Shown one piece after another: positions 33,411 through 43,772 of a DNA stretch of 64,000 bases. Source of the stretch: Hermatobates lingyangjiaoensis (lineage: Eukaryota > Arthropoda > Insecta > Hemiptera > Hermatobatidae); assembly GCA_026182355.1 (NCBI GenBank), contig JAPFBL010000002.1, forward strand, positions 372,001 to 436,000, given 5' to 3'. Made by a program: the position numbers and the translations under genes. The notes under the pieces are model-generated. The model did not search any database, was not told the origin of the DNA, and saw nothing but the letters and a program-made list of their open reading frames with translations. Position 1 is the first letter of the stretch, and the number at the start of each line of letters is the position of its first letter.

Positions 33411-35436
33411 TAAATACACATGAGTTAGGAAAAATTTAGGACTCCCAATGTAGAATCAACAGGTAATGGTACTCGCACACTACATAAATGAATACTAAAA
33501 ATAAATGAGCCAAAACTTCCACCCTTAAAACAGCAGTAAAAGGTGAAAGCCTTATAAGTGTGGGCGTTGGAAAACAAACAGGATTATCATTAGATTGATG
33601 TTTTTCTTTATTCTAAAGAGGAAACACTGAATTAGAAATTGAACCAGAGCTTCCAGAATTCAATTATTTCATACATTCTACACCACTCGATAAATAAGCT
33701 AATATGATTTATATAAACAGAAAATTTTTTGGACTTGATCCTAAAAGAATCCACAATGGCCTATTGCAAGTATAAACAGAGGCAGTAACTAAGAGATAAA
33801 AGGTTAAAGAAACATGTGAGTAAGGAACCAGTTTTGATAACACGTTGTTGGAGGATGTTTATTGTCACTAGAATTTCAAATTATTAAGAAATTTAAAGTA
33901 AACCATTTCACACATTAAAGTTAATAGGTGCTAATACTTATAATTAAGAAAACTTTGAATCAGAAAAAAACTAAACCAGAGTTGCCAATACACAACTATA
34001 CACTCTATAACACTTAAATATTCAGTACAAGAATGTCAATGTAACGAAAGAAATAAGGAGAAACGTCGAAAATCTACTAAACCAGTGATGAATGTCTGGA
34101 AGACACAGAAGATAATCATCAATTAATTATGATACCAAGGACTTACGCAAAAGGAAGAAAAAATATGAAAGAAAGGTATATACCATATCAGTTAACTAGA
34201 GAGAGAAATAGTGGAAAAGTTTTTACTCAAAGTAAAAAAGCACAACTTTAAGGATAGAAGATACAAATATTCATTAGGAACAAGAGAAAATGAAGGAGAT
34301 ACATGCTGGGAAGGCAATATAATATGATCAAATAGACGAAATTATTCACTAGAGGATTATGTAGAGCCATTGGTAAAACACGCTGTAAAACTACAGCAAA
34401 AAAACACACAGCACTGGGATCTATGAAATTGGATTGCTTCTACCATATGTAGTGCCTTGGAGTACCTCGTGAGATTATGGTGCAGCTGAAAGGAAGCAAG
34501 GGGAATACTGACTCAGTTTTTCTCCAGTCCTCTTCATATATAATCCATCTAAGTAATTGTAAGATTAGACCAGAGCCTGGTGTTATAGGTTTTAATACTG
34601 AAATGAATTGGAATTAAATCAGAATCAAAAGCTTCGCGTACAACAGTGTCAAAAAGAACAGTCTGATAAGATCTTATAGTATAATCAAATCATATGAAAT
34701 ATTTGGGAGTAAAAAGAGTCATTATTACTTATGACAGAAGTAAATAAAAGAACTCCAAGTCATTAACAATAACGGAATTTATGTGTGGGAAAATTCCACC
34801 TTGAAAGTTGGTATTGTAGTTATAAATGAAAATATTTATACAATATTTCTGTAGTTTATATACAAAATATATTAATTGTTTCTTCTAAAATTATATAGTA
34901 ACTGATATGTACTCTACCTATGTTGAAAATTTATAAATTCCTGGCAGTTACTTATTTTTTAAAAACCATTGAGAACAAGCAATATTCCCTGTGGTGTGAA
35001 TTTAATAATACACAACTTCGAATTTCATAATGTCTACTTAAAAGAATAAATGCCAAATTGAATAGTAGAATATATTATCTCAATATGCATTTCTATTGAA
35101 AAAGTTAATTTAAAGTGTTTAGTTGTCTGGGAATTTGCAATTCGATATTGTTTATCACTTGTATCTGTTATCTTAACATTACTTAAACTTAACCTTGAGA
35201 CAAAGGTGGAATGCATCTGGTATTTTCCTCAAAATAACATTTCTTTTAATTTAAATTTGAAATCTTAAAGGAAATTCAGATTTTAATGAAGTAGAAAGAA
35301 GTATGGCATCATTCAGAGAAATATTTTCTAATTTATAGATGCTTTCTAAATTTTCTGACAATAAGATCATTGCAAATTGCTAAAATCAATGAATGTTCTC
35401 TTAAAAATTACGACCATTTACTTTGCACTTACTCTC

Positions 35437-35476
<40 letters not shown>

Positions 35477-37129
35477 TCTCTCTCTCTCTATCTACACTTT
35501 GATCTCTTCACCCCCTCCTATACAACTATGTAAATTCGGTTTAGACGTAACGGACAAATACAAATATATACCAATAGTAGAAATTTTACATTAAAATACC
35601 AACTTATTCAAGTAATTTACTTAACACTAAATAAAGAATAGTAAACAAGAAAAATTTAAATTCGAGATTTTGACCATTTTACACGTTCTGAAGTACCCTG
35701 AGTCCATTTTTGAAGTTTTCTTGTTATGTCTGTGGGTATGTGTGTTTGTGTGTGTGAGTGTATGACGTGTGAATGTTGTGGATGAGTACCTATCTAGAAA
35801 TTCCTAAAACAAGCTACAGGGGTCACAACTTTTGCATGGATCATTTTAATGTTATATAAAAATTAACCTTTATAATGTAGATGAGGTTTTTTAGTTTTCG
35901 GGCAACATTTTCTCATGGAAAGTCCACTTTATTATCTATTATGAATATTTAGAGACCATTTTATTCATTTTGTTTTCTAAAAATTTAAATTAAACTATTA
36001 CCCACAGAATTTCACAGTTATTCTGAAGCTGATTTCAACATCATTAAAACATTTTCAAATATTTGATAAAAAAAAGTTTTAATTTTACTTAAAAATGTAA
36101 AAGTTTTGACAAATGATTGAATCTGAGATTTTTTGAATGCGATACTAACTATAGAAGTTGACAAATCATAATGAAATTTCCACAAATATAGCTCTTCGTG
36201 AAAGGATGAGATGTATAAATGTCAAAGTTCTACAATAGAAAAGACTTTTTAAGTGCATTTTATAAATTCTGAAAAAGCTATTTGTCATTAAATTAATAAC
36301 GCTAGAATTTTATAATTTTGAAAATGGCGTAAACTTAAAATTAGTACGCTAGGAAGATAAAGGCAAGAATTTTGGTTTACTGGAGAAGTGATAAGCTCTA
36401 AAAACGTGAATGTTTAATTGGGTTAAGGGCAATGAGAAATATTTATTCGATTTACGTTCACTTAAAAAATATATAAACCAAATTTTAAATTCATAAAATT
36501 TTACGTATTCAATGTTTAATATTTAATAAAGTCTTTATTAAATGTTAATTTTTTTTATAAAATGGATAATAGGATTTCCATTAATTGTTTTAAAATGCAA
36601 AAAGTAAAAAGTATTTAAAACTTCTGAAACCAATACTACGTGAAGTAGTATTAGAATATATACATTCTAATAATTTGTGGTACATAAATTTCAAAGTACT
36701 ACATTTAATAGATGAGATTGATGAGGTACAACAAAAATTATTTTTCAACTTGTTCATAATTATGCTTAATGCTGACTTTGATATTTTACTAGCGCAATAA
36801 AATAAATGATTATCAGCAAGAAGTTTGATATTGGTTGTCGGTTGTTTTATCAATAGGACAGGACATTGAAGGTCATGTGACATTCAATGCAATTACCTCT
36901 CGGCCACTTGAAGCAGCGAACTCCACTTCCGTCAGTGTTTTAGAAATGCCTTTATTTCAACTGACTGCCACATTATTCTAGCAAATTGCTTGCCATTTGA
37001 CTTCCTGCACACTTTTTCAAATACAAAATCCTTGTATACCATTGAATAAATGTAGATAGAATTATATTTCTTTACATGTAGACTTTTAAGTTAATCTAGA
37101 TACATTTGTACAAATATATATCTATATAA
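33411..37129. other. AT-rich sequence with a possible RT relic and a (TC)n tract
   Basis: At about 34430-34640 fragments resembling a non-LTR RT (CLGVPREIMVQLKG and a nearby SPVLFI in another frame) appear on the plus strand; this is weak. A TC microsatellite lies at 35438-35489. The rest shows nothing. Confidence 0.35.
35438..35489. repeat. (TC)n microsatellite
   Basis: About 50 bp of TC repeats with one interruption. Confidence 0.95.
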
Positions 37130-37330
37130 TTGTATTAGGTAGATTTTGTTTTTGAGGGCTAGGTCTTATAAATGAAAGTACTCTTTCCTAGGCCAACGTT
37201 TCGATGTATTTGTACATCATCTTCAGGGCTAAAATTAGAGTAAGACTATAATACCCTTGACAAAACAATCTATAACCTATTACAATTTTAGCTAATACAA
37301 TTGAATAGAAGAGGTCAAGAACAATTTTTG
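37130..37330 (-). mobile_element. PLE terminal unit, HHR family B
   Basis: A minus-strand copy of the family B end. It corresponds to the 3' half of the unit at 38.8-39.2 kb (inverted) and contains a complete hammerhead. Confidence 0.75.
37187..37232 (-). ncRNA. Hammerhead ribozyme, family B (intact)
   Basis: Minus strand: stem I GCC/GGC, CUGAAGA, one U, a perfect 6-bp stem II (GAUGUA/UACAUC, loop CAAA), GAAA, the ACGU palindrome and U17. All core bases are present. Confidence 0.82.
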
Positions 37331-37398
37331 AGTATATTTGCATATATATGCAAAACTAAAGTTTATCGGGACTCGTCAGTTCTTCAGGTTCAAATTAA

Positions 37399-37446
37399 AT
37401 TCTCATTGCCAAAGTTTCGGTTTTTATTTAAAACCTTTTTCTAAAT
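37399..37446 (-). ncRNA. Remnant of family K hammerhead-like motif
   Basis: Minus strand stem II is GGUUUU/AAAACC, against GAUUUU/AAAAUC in the 29.7 kb copies: both sides of one pair changed. GAAAC and GGCAAUGAGA are kept. Confidence 0.45.
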
Positions 37447-37487
37447 ATATACATATAATTATGTAAAGTTGGTAGCAATTCTTCATT

Positions 37488-37488
<1 letters not shown>

Positions 37489-37526
<38 letters not shown>
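37489..37526. repeat. (TA)n microsatellite
   Basis: TA repeats to the left of the 37.5-37.8 kb palindrome. Confidence 0.95.
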
Positions 37527-37528
<2 letters not shown>

Positions 37529-37609
37529 ACTTAAAATTCGAAAAAACGATCCAAACTGGACGCAAATCAGTTCACAAACGAAGAAAAGCAACACACAGAG
37601 AAAGAGACA

Positions 37610-37656
37610 CACTTACAAACTCAAATTTTCGGATGATCCGTCTTCAGGAGAAAAGA
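37610..37656 (-). ncRNA. Hammerhead ribozyme, family H (intact)
   Basis: Mirror copy of the motif at 37741-37787. Confidence 0.8.
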
Positions 37657-37740
37657 GAGAAAGGGCGACCAAGCACGCCGGAAACACAACGGCAGGAAAC
37701 CCTGCCGTTGTGTTTCCGGCGTGCTTGGTCGCCCTTTCTC

Positions 37741-37787
37741 TCTTTTCTCCTGAAGACGGATCATCCGAAAATTTGAGTTTGTAAGTG
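37741..37787 (+). ncRNA. Hammerhead ribozyme, family H (intact)
   Basis: Stem I pairs CUC with GAG, and CUU with AAG past an internal loop. CUGAAGA (37750-37756), one C, stem II GGA/UCC with loop UCA, GAAA (37767-37770), the AAUU palindrome and U17 follow. Confidence 0.8.
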
Positions 37788-37910
37788 TGTCTCTTTCTCT
37801 GTGTGTTGCTTTTCTTCGTTTGTGAACTGATATATATATATAACAAGAGTTCACAATAAACGCGTGAAATAAAAATCAATGATCAAAACACAATATGAAA
37901 CGGGAAAAAA

Positions 37911-37953
37911 GACTAACATTTTTTAACCGTAACAAGCGGTCTTCGTCAGAGTC
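37911..37953 (-). ncRNA. Hammerhead motif, family A (G12 lost)
   Basis: CUGACGA and stem II ACCG/CGGU are present, but GAAA reads AAAA and stem III is damaged; probably inactive. Confidence 0.55.
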
Positions 37954-38058
37954 AAAAACCCAACTGATTTTTCTTTCTTTAGATCACACTCCAGGAGGAA
38001 TTAGTTAATTATTCCCTTCCTACATTCTACCACTATAATACAGTTAATTAAGTTATGC

Positions 38059-38226
38059 ATGCTATATTGTCATTTTCAGTTTGAAAATAGTTTTTATAAA
38101 CAAAAATTTGGTCTTGCAATGGGTAACTATCTATTCCCCCTTCTGAGTAATTTATACATGGAATATTTTGAAACTGAAATGTTACGCTTAATATTGCCTA
38201 ATCATGTAAAAACTTTGTGTTTTTGA
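38059..38226 (+). pseudogene. PLE-A reverse transcriptase fragment (motif B region)
   Basis: A 55-codon open frame, too short for most ORF finders, encodes FENSFYKQKFGLAMGNYLFP followed by LLSNLYMEYFETEML. This is the conserved PLE motif B segment (Q..G..MG.PL.P.L.NLYM..FE). Codon use is AT-rich like its surroundings. The frame ends at a TGA that overlaps the family A ribozyme's stem I. Confidence 0.82.
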
Positions 38227-38267
38227 CTCTGAAGAAGACTGCTTGTTACGGTTCAAAAATCTTAGTC
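38225..38267 (+). ncRNA. Hammerhead motif, family A (G12 lost)
   Basis: Stem I GACU/AGUC and CUGAAGA are kept; GAAA reads CAAA. Probably inactive. Confidence 0.55.
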
Positions 38268-38299
38268 TTTTTTTCTATTTCATATTGTGGACTGATCAT

Positions 38300-38300
<1 letters not shown>

Positions 38301-38341
<41 letters not shown>
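38301..38341. repeat. (TA)n microsatellite
   Basis: About 40 bp separate the family A unit from the family G unit. Confidence 0.95.
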
Positions 38342-38346
<5 letters not shown>

Positions 38347-38601
38347 AAAATAAAAAACGAAGGAAACACACAGAAAGACACAGACATAACTCACATCGAT
38401 ATTTCGACAATCGTCGTCATCAGGAGGTGCGAAGAGCGAAGAGCGAAGAGCGAAGAGTCCCGCAGGAAGACAGGGCGGTACTGAACTCGGAAACCGCAGC
38501 CAGTACCCCACCACTTACCACCAAGCGGGAGAAGGGAGGGAAGGAAATGAAGAGCCAAATTAAGACTTTCTGTGTGTTTCCTTCGTTTTTTATTTTATTG
38601 T
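38342..38601 (-). mobile_element. PLE terminal unit, HHR family G
   Basis: A 36-37-bp inverted terminal pair (38342-38377 and 38565-38601) brackets a minus-strand family G ribozyme, a short tandem run of GAAGAGC-type units (38430-38458) and a GC-richer segment (38455-38560). Confidence 0.75.
38388..38430 (-). ncRNA. Hammerhead ribozyme, family G (intact)
   Basis: Minus strand: stem I with CUC and CAC opposed to GAUGUGAG and one mismatch, CUGAUGA, one C, stem II GAC/GUC with loop GAUU, GAAA, AUAU palindrome and C17. Confidence 0.78.
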
Positions 38602-38636
38602 AAAAAAGTCCGCTGGACCGTTTCTTTTAATTGTGT

Positions 38637-38659
38637 TATATATATATATATATATATAG
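38637..38659. repeat. (TA)n microsatellite
   Basis: Short TA tract left of the second family G unit. Confidence 0.9.
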
Positions 38660-38767
38660 TTAACACATGAAAGAGAAAAAACAAATAAAGACACACACAA
38701 AAGACTCACAACGATATTTCGACAGTCGTCGTCATCGGGTAGAAGTAGTCTCTTTGAGTAGCTGAAG

Positions 38768-38775
<8 letters not shown>
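38660..38775 (-). mobile_element. Short PLE terminal unit, HHR family G
   Basis: A single minus-strand family G end between two TA tracts; TAGTTA at the left and TAACTA at the right form a short inverted border that merges with the TA repeats. Confidence 0.65.
38704..38752 (-). ncRNA. Hammerhead motif, family G (U4 changed)
   Basis: The first box reads CCGAUGA instead of CUGAUGA. Stem II GAC/GUC, GAAA, AUAU and C17 are kept. Confidence 0.6.

Positions 38776-38805
<30 letters not shown>
38773..38805. repeat. (TA)n microsatellite
   Basis: TA tract between family G and family B units. Confidence 0.95.
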
Positions 38806-38807
<2 letters not shown>

Positions 38808-39213
38808 TCATAAATTGTTCTCAACCTCTTCTATTCAACTGTATTAGGTAGGTTTTGTTTTTGAGGACTAGGTCCTCATCCTCAACACCTATTTATAAAA
38901 GAAATCAACAAAAAGAAATTAATTTGAGCTTGGAATGTGTGCTATTGGTTATTTATACATATCTTGATGTTTCATGTTCTTTGTTTACATTAGAATAATA
39001 ACTCTGATTGTAAAATAACCTATTGTATTTATGTGTTGTGTTCAATAGTTTAGTTCCTTATGTAGGTTGTAGATTGTTTTGTCAAAAGGATTATAGTCTT
39101 ACTCTAATTTTAGCCCTGAAGATGATGTGCAAATACATCGAAACGTTCGCCTAGGAAGGAGGACTTTCTTTTATAAGAACTAGCCCTGAAAACCAAAACC
39201 CGTCTAATACAAT
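38806..39213 (+). mobile_element. PLE terminal unit, HHR family B
   Basis: The unit starts with a short inverted copy of its own 3' end (38833-38880 against 39165-39213) and continues to a complete ribozyme-bearing 3' end that stops at a TA tract. The middle has no recognisable coding. Confidence 0.75.
39111..39155 (+). ncRNA. Hammerhead motif, family B
   Basis: CUGAAGA, stem II GAUGUG/UACAUC (one G-U pair), GAAA and ACGU are intact. A G-to-C change after U17 weakens stem I compared with 37187-37232. Confidence 0.72.
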
Positions 39214-40699
39214 TATATATATATATATATAAACACAAAATTGAATAATGGTCTGGATTAACAACAAACAAGATAACATAAAGATCGCCTTCAGTAGAAG
39301 ATATCTGCTATGCTTGAGTGGTAAAAAGGAAACAGAATGTGCATAAATATACAATTAGTCAATAAAAATGTGACGAATTAATAATAAGTTAATTAGTATT
39401 CAAGGGTACTCCATACTCTAAATTCTATAAAAATCAAGATAGTACCTTTTTTTCATTTTTTGAGTGGTAATATTATTAATTGTTTGGAGCAGTTAAATAA
39501 CAAGTTTGGTTTATTTGCAACCATACTGGGTAATATGTTTGCTATTAAATAAACATTTATCATAATAATATAAGCAACAAGAAGAATACTATTCAAATTT
39601 CATTTTCTGTTACTTGTAAATGGAAAATAACTTTGTATTTATTTTGGGAATTATAAATACTATAAAGTAAGGAAATACTAATATATAGGTTTTTATTTTT
39701 GGCACTCAGCATGGTTTATAGTTTTCTTCTGATAAGGACGGTTCGATAAAGAAGGCAGTAATCGTTAAAGGTGGCACTAACACAGATAATAGTGTCTGCA
39801 TCGCTATTTATTCGGAAAATCACGTTTTCCAATTAAATATTTTTCCTTGAGCAAATCGACTACGTATCTCAACATAAAACATAACCATATATACACCAAC
39901 CTACAAAAAAAATTAATATTTTGAATTGAAATAAATGAAGTTAAAAAAAACTGATATAACAAATTATATTTCCAATAAAAACAACAACAAATATAACAAT
40001 TATTTCTTTTTTTTAGTGATTATAGTTAACATAGAATGAAATTTTGTAGACTTTTGTTCCTCAAACACCTAATTTAATGCTGATGAAATTGAGTCATCCA
40101 CGTGCCTATATTTTGGCATACATTTAAAAAAAGTTACATAATTATTGATAAAGTATGCAAAAACCTAAACATCAGATGTCATAGTCATCTGAAGAATCCC
40201 TCTCTAAGATTCGAAACGACTCACGAGTTGTTCTCTTCACATCCTTTTTTAGTTCTCATAGAGTTGACTAACTCAGCAGTACAATGCCTTAGACCGGTAT
40301 ACTCAGTTTAATATACCATCTAACAGAGGTACATACTAACAGTCTAAACGGGCAGATATAGACTGAGATTTATGTCCTACTTCACAAAAGTTAATAAGGG
40401 GTCGGAAATGCATGGATTTGATATCTCACTTATTCTATTCATGAGGCGCTTAAAAGGTTTCAAACTTTTTGTAGCAGAACTGGATGAATAAAAACAAAAA
40501 AGAAACAAATATTAATCTTATTTTGTATAGAAATAAGGTTCTAACACTTTGGAATAAGTTAAAATATCATCACTCAAGGCTATAGTAAATAACCTTAATA
40601 AGCTTGCTTAAGTAAGTAATATTTATAGACCACAAATTTTGAGAGAAGAAGATCTCAGTAAACGGTCAGTATCACTTCATGAGCTTAGCATTTCCTGCG
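39214..40699. other. AT-rich sequence, no feature seen
   Basis: Apart from a TA run at 39214-39231, nothing is recognised. The first part of PLE-A could begin before 40700 but is unreadable. Confidence 0.4.
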
Positions 40700-41373
40700 G
40701 AGGCTGAGAGAGACTAAAAGGATAACAGTTTTTAGAAATATGTTTTTGAGGGCGTTAAGAGTGTGCTCCTCTGTATTCCTTAATAATGACATTAATAACA
40801 TTAGGTCAATTAGGCCCTATCATTTAAATACTCTTTCACTTATATCGATTTAGCTTTGAAGGGTGCTAAAAAAACTTTTTCTAATATTTCAACAGAGCCC
40901 CCTTCATTGTCAAATTCTATAGTTTTACCGTATCATGAGTCACTGGACCCTCTCCCTATGCTTGCGCCTAAACTTGATTTTAATATAATGTTTTCTAATC
41001 GTAATAACGTAGGCAATATGTTAATAAAAAATCATCTCCCAGGGAACTGGAGTCCGGTGGTATTTATGAAATCCCGAGCAAAAATTGCGATAAAATTTAT
41101 CTTGGCCAAACTGATAAATTTTTAAATACACGTCTAAAACAACACCAATACAATGTAAGTAGACAGCAAAGCAGTAGCGCCTTATTCTTACATATAAATA
41201 ATTAAAATAATCATATTGGTTAAACCGGAGCTAATTTATTACCTATGAAAAATCGATGTTGTTAAGAAATATTATTGAGTTCACATTGACTAAATTTAAT
41301 AGATACAATTTTACAAACATTAGTAACGGGCTTTTCAAACTTGACTCGGTCTTTACAATGTGCAATAGCCTCA
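40700..41373 (+). pseudogene. PLE-A reverse transcriptase thumb and GIY-YIG endonuclease fossil
   Basis: Reading across frameshifts gives MFLRALRVCSSVFLNND (from 40740), YIDLALKGAKKTF (40841-40880), LPYHESLDPLPML and an FSNRNNVGNMLIKN block, then, in a new frame, GGIYEIPSKNCDKIYLGQT (about 41056-41112) with RLKQHQYNV after it, and finally RNIIEFTLTKFNRYNF (about 41263-41310) to a stop near 41373. The order RT thumb, GIY-YIG and C-terminal tail is that of PLE polyproteins of the Penelope type. It differs clearly from PLE-F. Several frameshifts and stops make it dead. Confidence 0.85.
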
Positions 41374-41565
41374 TCTAAGAAGGTTAGCAACAAGCCGATA
41401 GTTTTTTACTTTTTCTTATTGTACTCCTTTGTTTACCTAAACATCCCTCCCTGGACTATTCTCCTTTCCAGCACTCTACACCCTTTTAAAATATTACTCT
41501 TCCCTCCCACTCCTGTGAGCTCCTCACCATGATGTCTCTGCATCTTGTGTTTCAGTTGGGTTTTT

Positions 41566-41608
41566 GACTCTGGCGAAGAGAGCTTGTTACAGCTAGAAGA
41601 TTTTAGTC
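41566..41608 (+). ncRNA. Decayed hammerhead, family A, in PLE-A 3' region
   Basis: Stem I GACU/AGUC remains. CUGACGA reads CUGGCGA and GAAA reads GAAG, so it is inactive by sequence. Position: about 190 nt after the coding relic. Confidence 0.6.
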
Positions 41609-41690
41609 TTTCTTTCGCATTTTTTATTGCAGTTTGAACATTAATTGTTGTTTCACGTGTTTATTGTGAATCATGTTATATATATATATA

Positions 41691-42184
41691 AATATGGCAC
41701 AAAAAATATCCCTGATCTATGCAGACCAGTCTATAGCTGCTACTACTAACATAACTTAATCTACCATACTAAAAAGAGTTGAGGCAATGCACAGGAAATT
41801 TTATGGTGTGATCATTGAAACATGTGTATATCCCGCCCAATAATTAACAGATTCTTTCTTCGAATAAATCAACACACTCCATTCAAGATACCAACAGTAT
41901 ACAGATACAAAGACATATATAAGATACCAAGAATGCAGCTTCATTTTTATTAAATAACTTACTAAATAAGAATTTTTTAATATGAATTATAAATATAGCC
42001 AATTTTTTCATTAAAACTTATTTTTCAGATGATAAAAGTTTTCTTGCCATTAATGTTAGCTTCTTGTGAAAGATCACCTATAACTGGGCATACGAAAGAA
42101 CTCAATTCAGAAAAACTAATTGATTAATGATGACGTTATTTTTGTTAACACCATGGAGTAGTGAGGAACAATTAAAGACATTTG
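41691..42184. other. AT-rich sequence, no feature seen
   Basis: Nothing recognised. Confidence 0.4.
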
Positions 42185-42330
42185 AAATATCTTACCTCGT
42201 AAAGAAATAGAAAAAACCTATAGTTTTGTTGTAAATATAGTATAGACAGCTGAAACCCTCAGTTTCATGATGAAGGATTTCAAGATCTGAAACTGGGTAA
42301 GCCAGGAAGAAAATTTACGAGGTAGATGTT
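42185..42330. repeat. Small inverted-end element with a hammerhead-like centre
   Basis: Ends of about 19 bp (near 42186-42204 and 42313-42331, 'ttacctcgtaaa' type) are inverted. The plus strand centre reads CAUGAUGA, a GAU/AUC-type stem, GAAAC and a UGG loop before GUA (about 42264-42302). The first box lacks the proper CU. Assignment is tentative. Confidence 0.35.
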
Positions 42331-42950
42331 TCCTTCATCTTGTTACATGTTGTTAACGAAATAAGAAGTTTTATATAAAAATTATCCATTTATGTTAATA
42401 AACCCTAAAAGTATAGAATGTTAGGTAAGTCATATATTTATTAATAGCGATGACAATAATAAAATTAATAAAAAAAAATTGAAATTGATTCTACAAATCA
42501 TTAGTTGGACACAAGCCACAAGGTTGACAAAACGAGTCGCTATAAAGGTCAGGAATAGAATTAACAAGAAGCTCACGAATATTCTCCTCTCAGCCTTTCT
42601 TCCGTAATATCACTGTAAAATGTGCCTGAATTCTTCCATTTTTTTTTGAACTAGTACAGTTTCAACTTTATATGCATTATATAAACCTCTGGTTAAGATT
42701 TTGGTTTAATTTTTGTTATGCATCCGACTTATTTGATCTAATCATAGATTTATTCTCAAAATAAGTACACCATATGTATAATTTTACAACTACATCAGTA
42801 TTTCGACAATTACACTCAATTCAGTCACCATCATACTTCCCTGAGGGACGCTTGCCTCCTCATGATGATGCCTATCTTACAGATGCTTTCTTATCATTTT
42901 TCTCCAAAGCCCTATGGACCCTTTCATTTTATATATATATATATATATAC
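42331..42950. other. AT-rich sequence ending in a (TA)n tract
   Basis: Nothing recognised before the TA run at about 42930-42950. Confidence 0.4.
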
Positions 42951-43037
42951 ACTTTTTCGTTGGAAATACGATCCAAAACGGACAAATATAGTTCAATGTA
43001 GAAAAAAAAAACATAGAGCAATCAAAAGCACACACTT

Positions 43038-43078
43038 TCAGCCTCTAATTATTGGTTTGAACCGTCTTCAGAAGAGAT
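43038..43078 (-). ncRNA. Decayed hammerhead, family H
   Basis: Minus strand CUGAAGA and stem II GGU/ACC are kept; GAAA is changed to AAUA. Confidence 0.5.
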
Positions 43079-43144
43079 AAGAGAGGGGAAACAAAGCGCA
43101 CTGGTTCAGAGACGGTTTGGTCTCCAACCAGTTTCACTCTCTTA

Positions 43145-43185
43145 TCTCTTCTGAAGATGATTCAAACCGAAAATTAGAAACTGTA
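43145..43185 (+). ncRNA. Hammerhead motif, family H
   Basis: CUGAAGA (43151-43157), GAAA (43169-43172), AAUU and A17 are present. Stem II is imperfect (GAU against ACC). Confidence 0.6.
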
Positions 43186-43205
43186 GTGTGTGATTTTGAT
43201 GTATA

Positions 43206-43390
43206 TATATATTCGAATATTTAGGGAACAGTCCTTCGTTAATGCATGTGAGATTGAATTTACGGCCTAATGGTTTTTTAATTAATTTCTTGGATAACTT
43301 TGCCAAATCCAGAAAAGTTTCTTGGATTTGGAAAAGTATCCATGAAATTAATTAAAAAAACATTAGGCTGTAAATTCAATCTCACATGTA
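43206..43390. mobile_element. Palindromic PLE N-terminal fragment, TA-bounded
   Basis: Arms of about 70 bp (43241-43312 and 43319-43388) are inverted. The left arm extends to 43211. On the minus strand it reads DLAKLSKKLIKKPLGRKFNL, then TCINEGLFPKYSN before TA repeats. This is the same PLE N-terminal pattern as in units E and I. The right arm stops earlier, right after the Cys codon, also at TA repeats. No ribozyme is retained. Confidence 0.7.
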
Positions 43391-43659
43391 TATATATAAT
43401 CAACCTTACACGCAGCCCTTAAAAGTGGATATAAATTTCGTTACAGTAGTATTAGTTGTTTATAAACAAACAAGTCTATGCAAGAAAATGCAACGAATAT
43501 AGAAATAATCTCTATACATTCCAAGGTAATGCTAAACAGCTAATTTATAAAAGAAAAAAAAGTCATATACTCATGTTGTGATGTTAATATACCTATATTA
43601 AGTTTGAATGTTAGTACTATAGTCCATACATTTCATTTCAAAAGTAGTTGTAGTATTTC
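43391..43659. other. AT-rich sequence, no feature seen
   Basis: Nothing recognised. Confidence 0.4.
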
Positions 43660-43772
43660 ATTTCAAAGGCCTAGCCCTCAAAAAACTTAACCAACTATTG
43701 TATATAATCATCGTTTGAACTACAGAAAGAAAAATATAAAACTAAAATCTTTCAACTATAACAAGAGTTATT
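43660..43772. mobile_element. Fragments of family B and family A ends
   Basis: 43668-43705 matches the 3' tip of family B ('ctagccctcaaaaa' type). 43715-43772 matches the minus-strand family A end with a ribozyme remnant (CUUUCAAC and ACAAG blocks). Confidence 0.5.

Larger units (their letters stand above)
37566..37831. mobile_element. Near-perfect palindromic unit, HHR family H
   Basis: Arms 37566-37696 and 37701-37831 are inverted copies with no difference that I can find over 131 bp, and the loop is only 4 nt. Each arm contains an intact family H hammerhead. A TA run follows on the right; the left TA tract is about 40 bp away. Such a palindrome could extrude as a cruciform and is unusual for stable genomic DNA. 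Confidence 0.9.
37842..38300. mobile_element. Internally deleted PLE-A between inverted ribozymes
   Basis: A minus-strand family A end (37842-37975) and a plus-strand family A end (38200-38300) enclose about 230 bp that include a piece of reverse transcriptase. TA tracts bound the unit. It looks like an inverted-terminal-repeat PLE copy that kept only the RT motif B segment. Confidence 0.82.
40700..41690 (+). mobile_element. 5'-truncated Penelope-like element, family A
   Basis: A decayed RT-thumb and endonuclease gene (40700-41373), a 3' untranslated region and a family A hammerhead, ending at a TA run (about 41677-41692). It ties all family A ribozyme units in the window to this PLE lineage. 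Confidence 0.8.
42951..43205. mobile_element. Palindromic PLE-derived unit, HHR family H
   Basis: Inverted arms (about 43020-43088 and 43135-43198) each carry a family H hammerhead; the left end continues to the TA tract. The centre around 43100 contains 'gagacggtttggtctcc', similar to the centre of the 2.5 kb unit. Confidence 0.75.

Noticed and set aside
35370..35594. Ser-Leu-rich protein
   Set aside because: Its core is a translated TC microsatellite.
37566..37831. CRISPR array or bacterial terminator
   Set aside because: It is a single palindrome with a ribozyme in a eukaryotic repeat landscape; there are no regularly spaced repeats.
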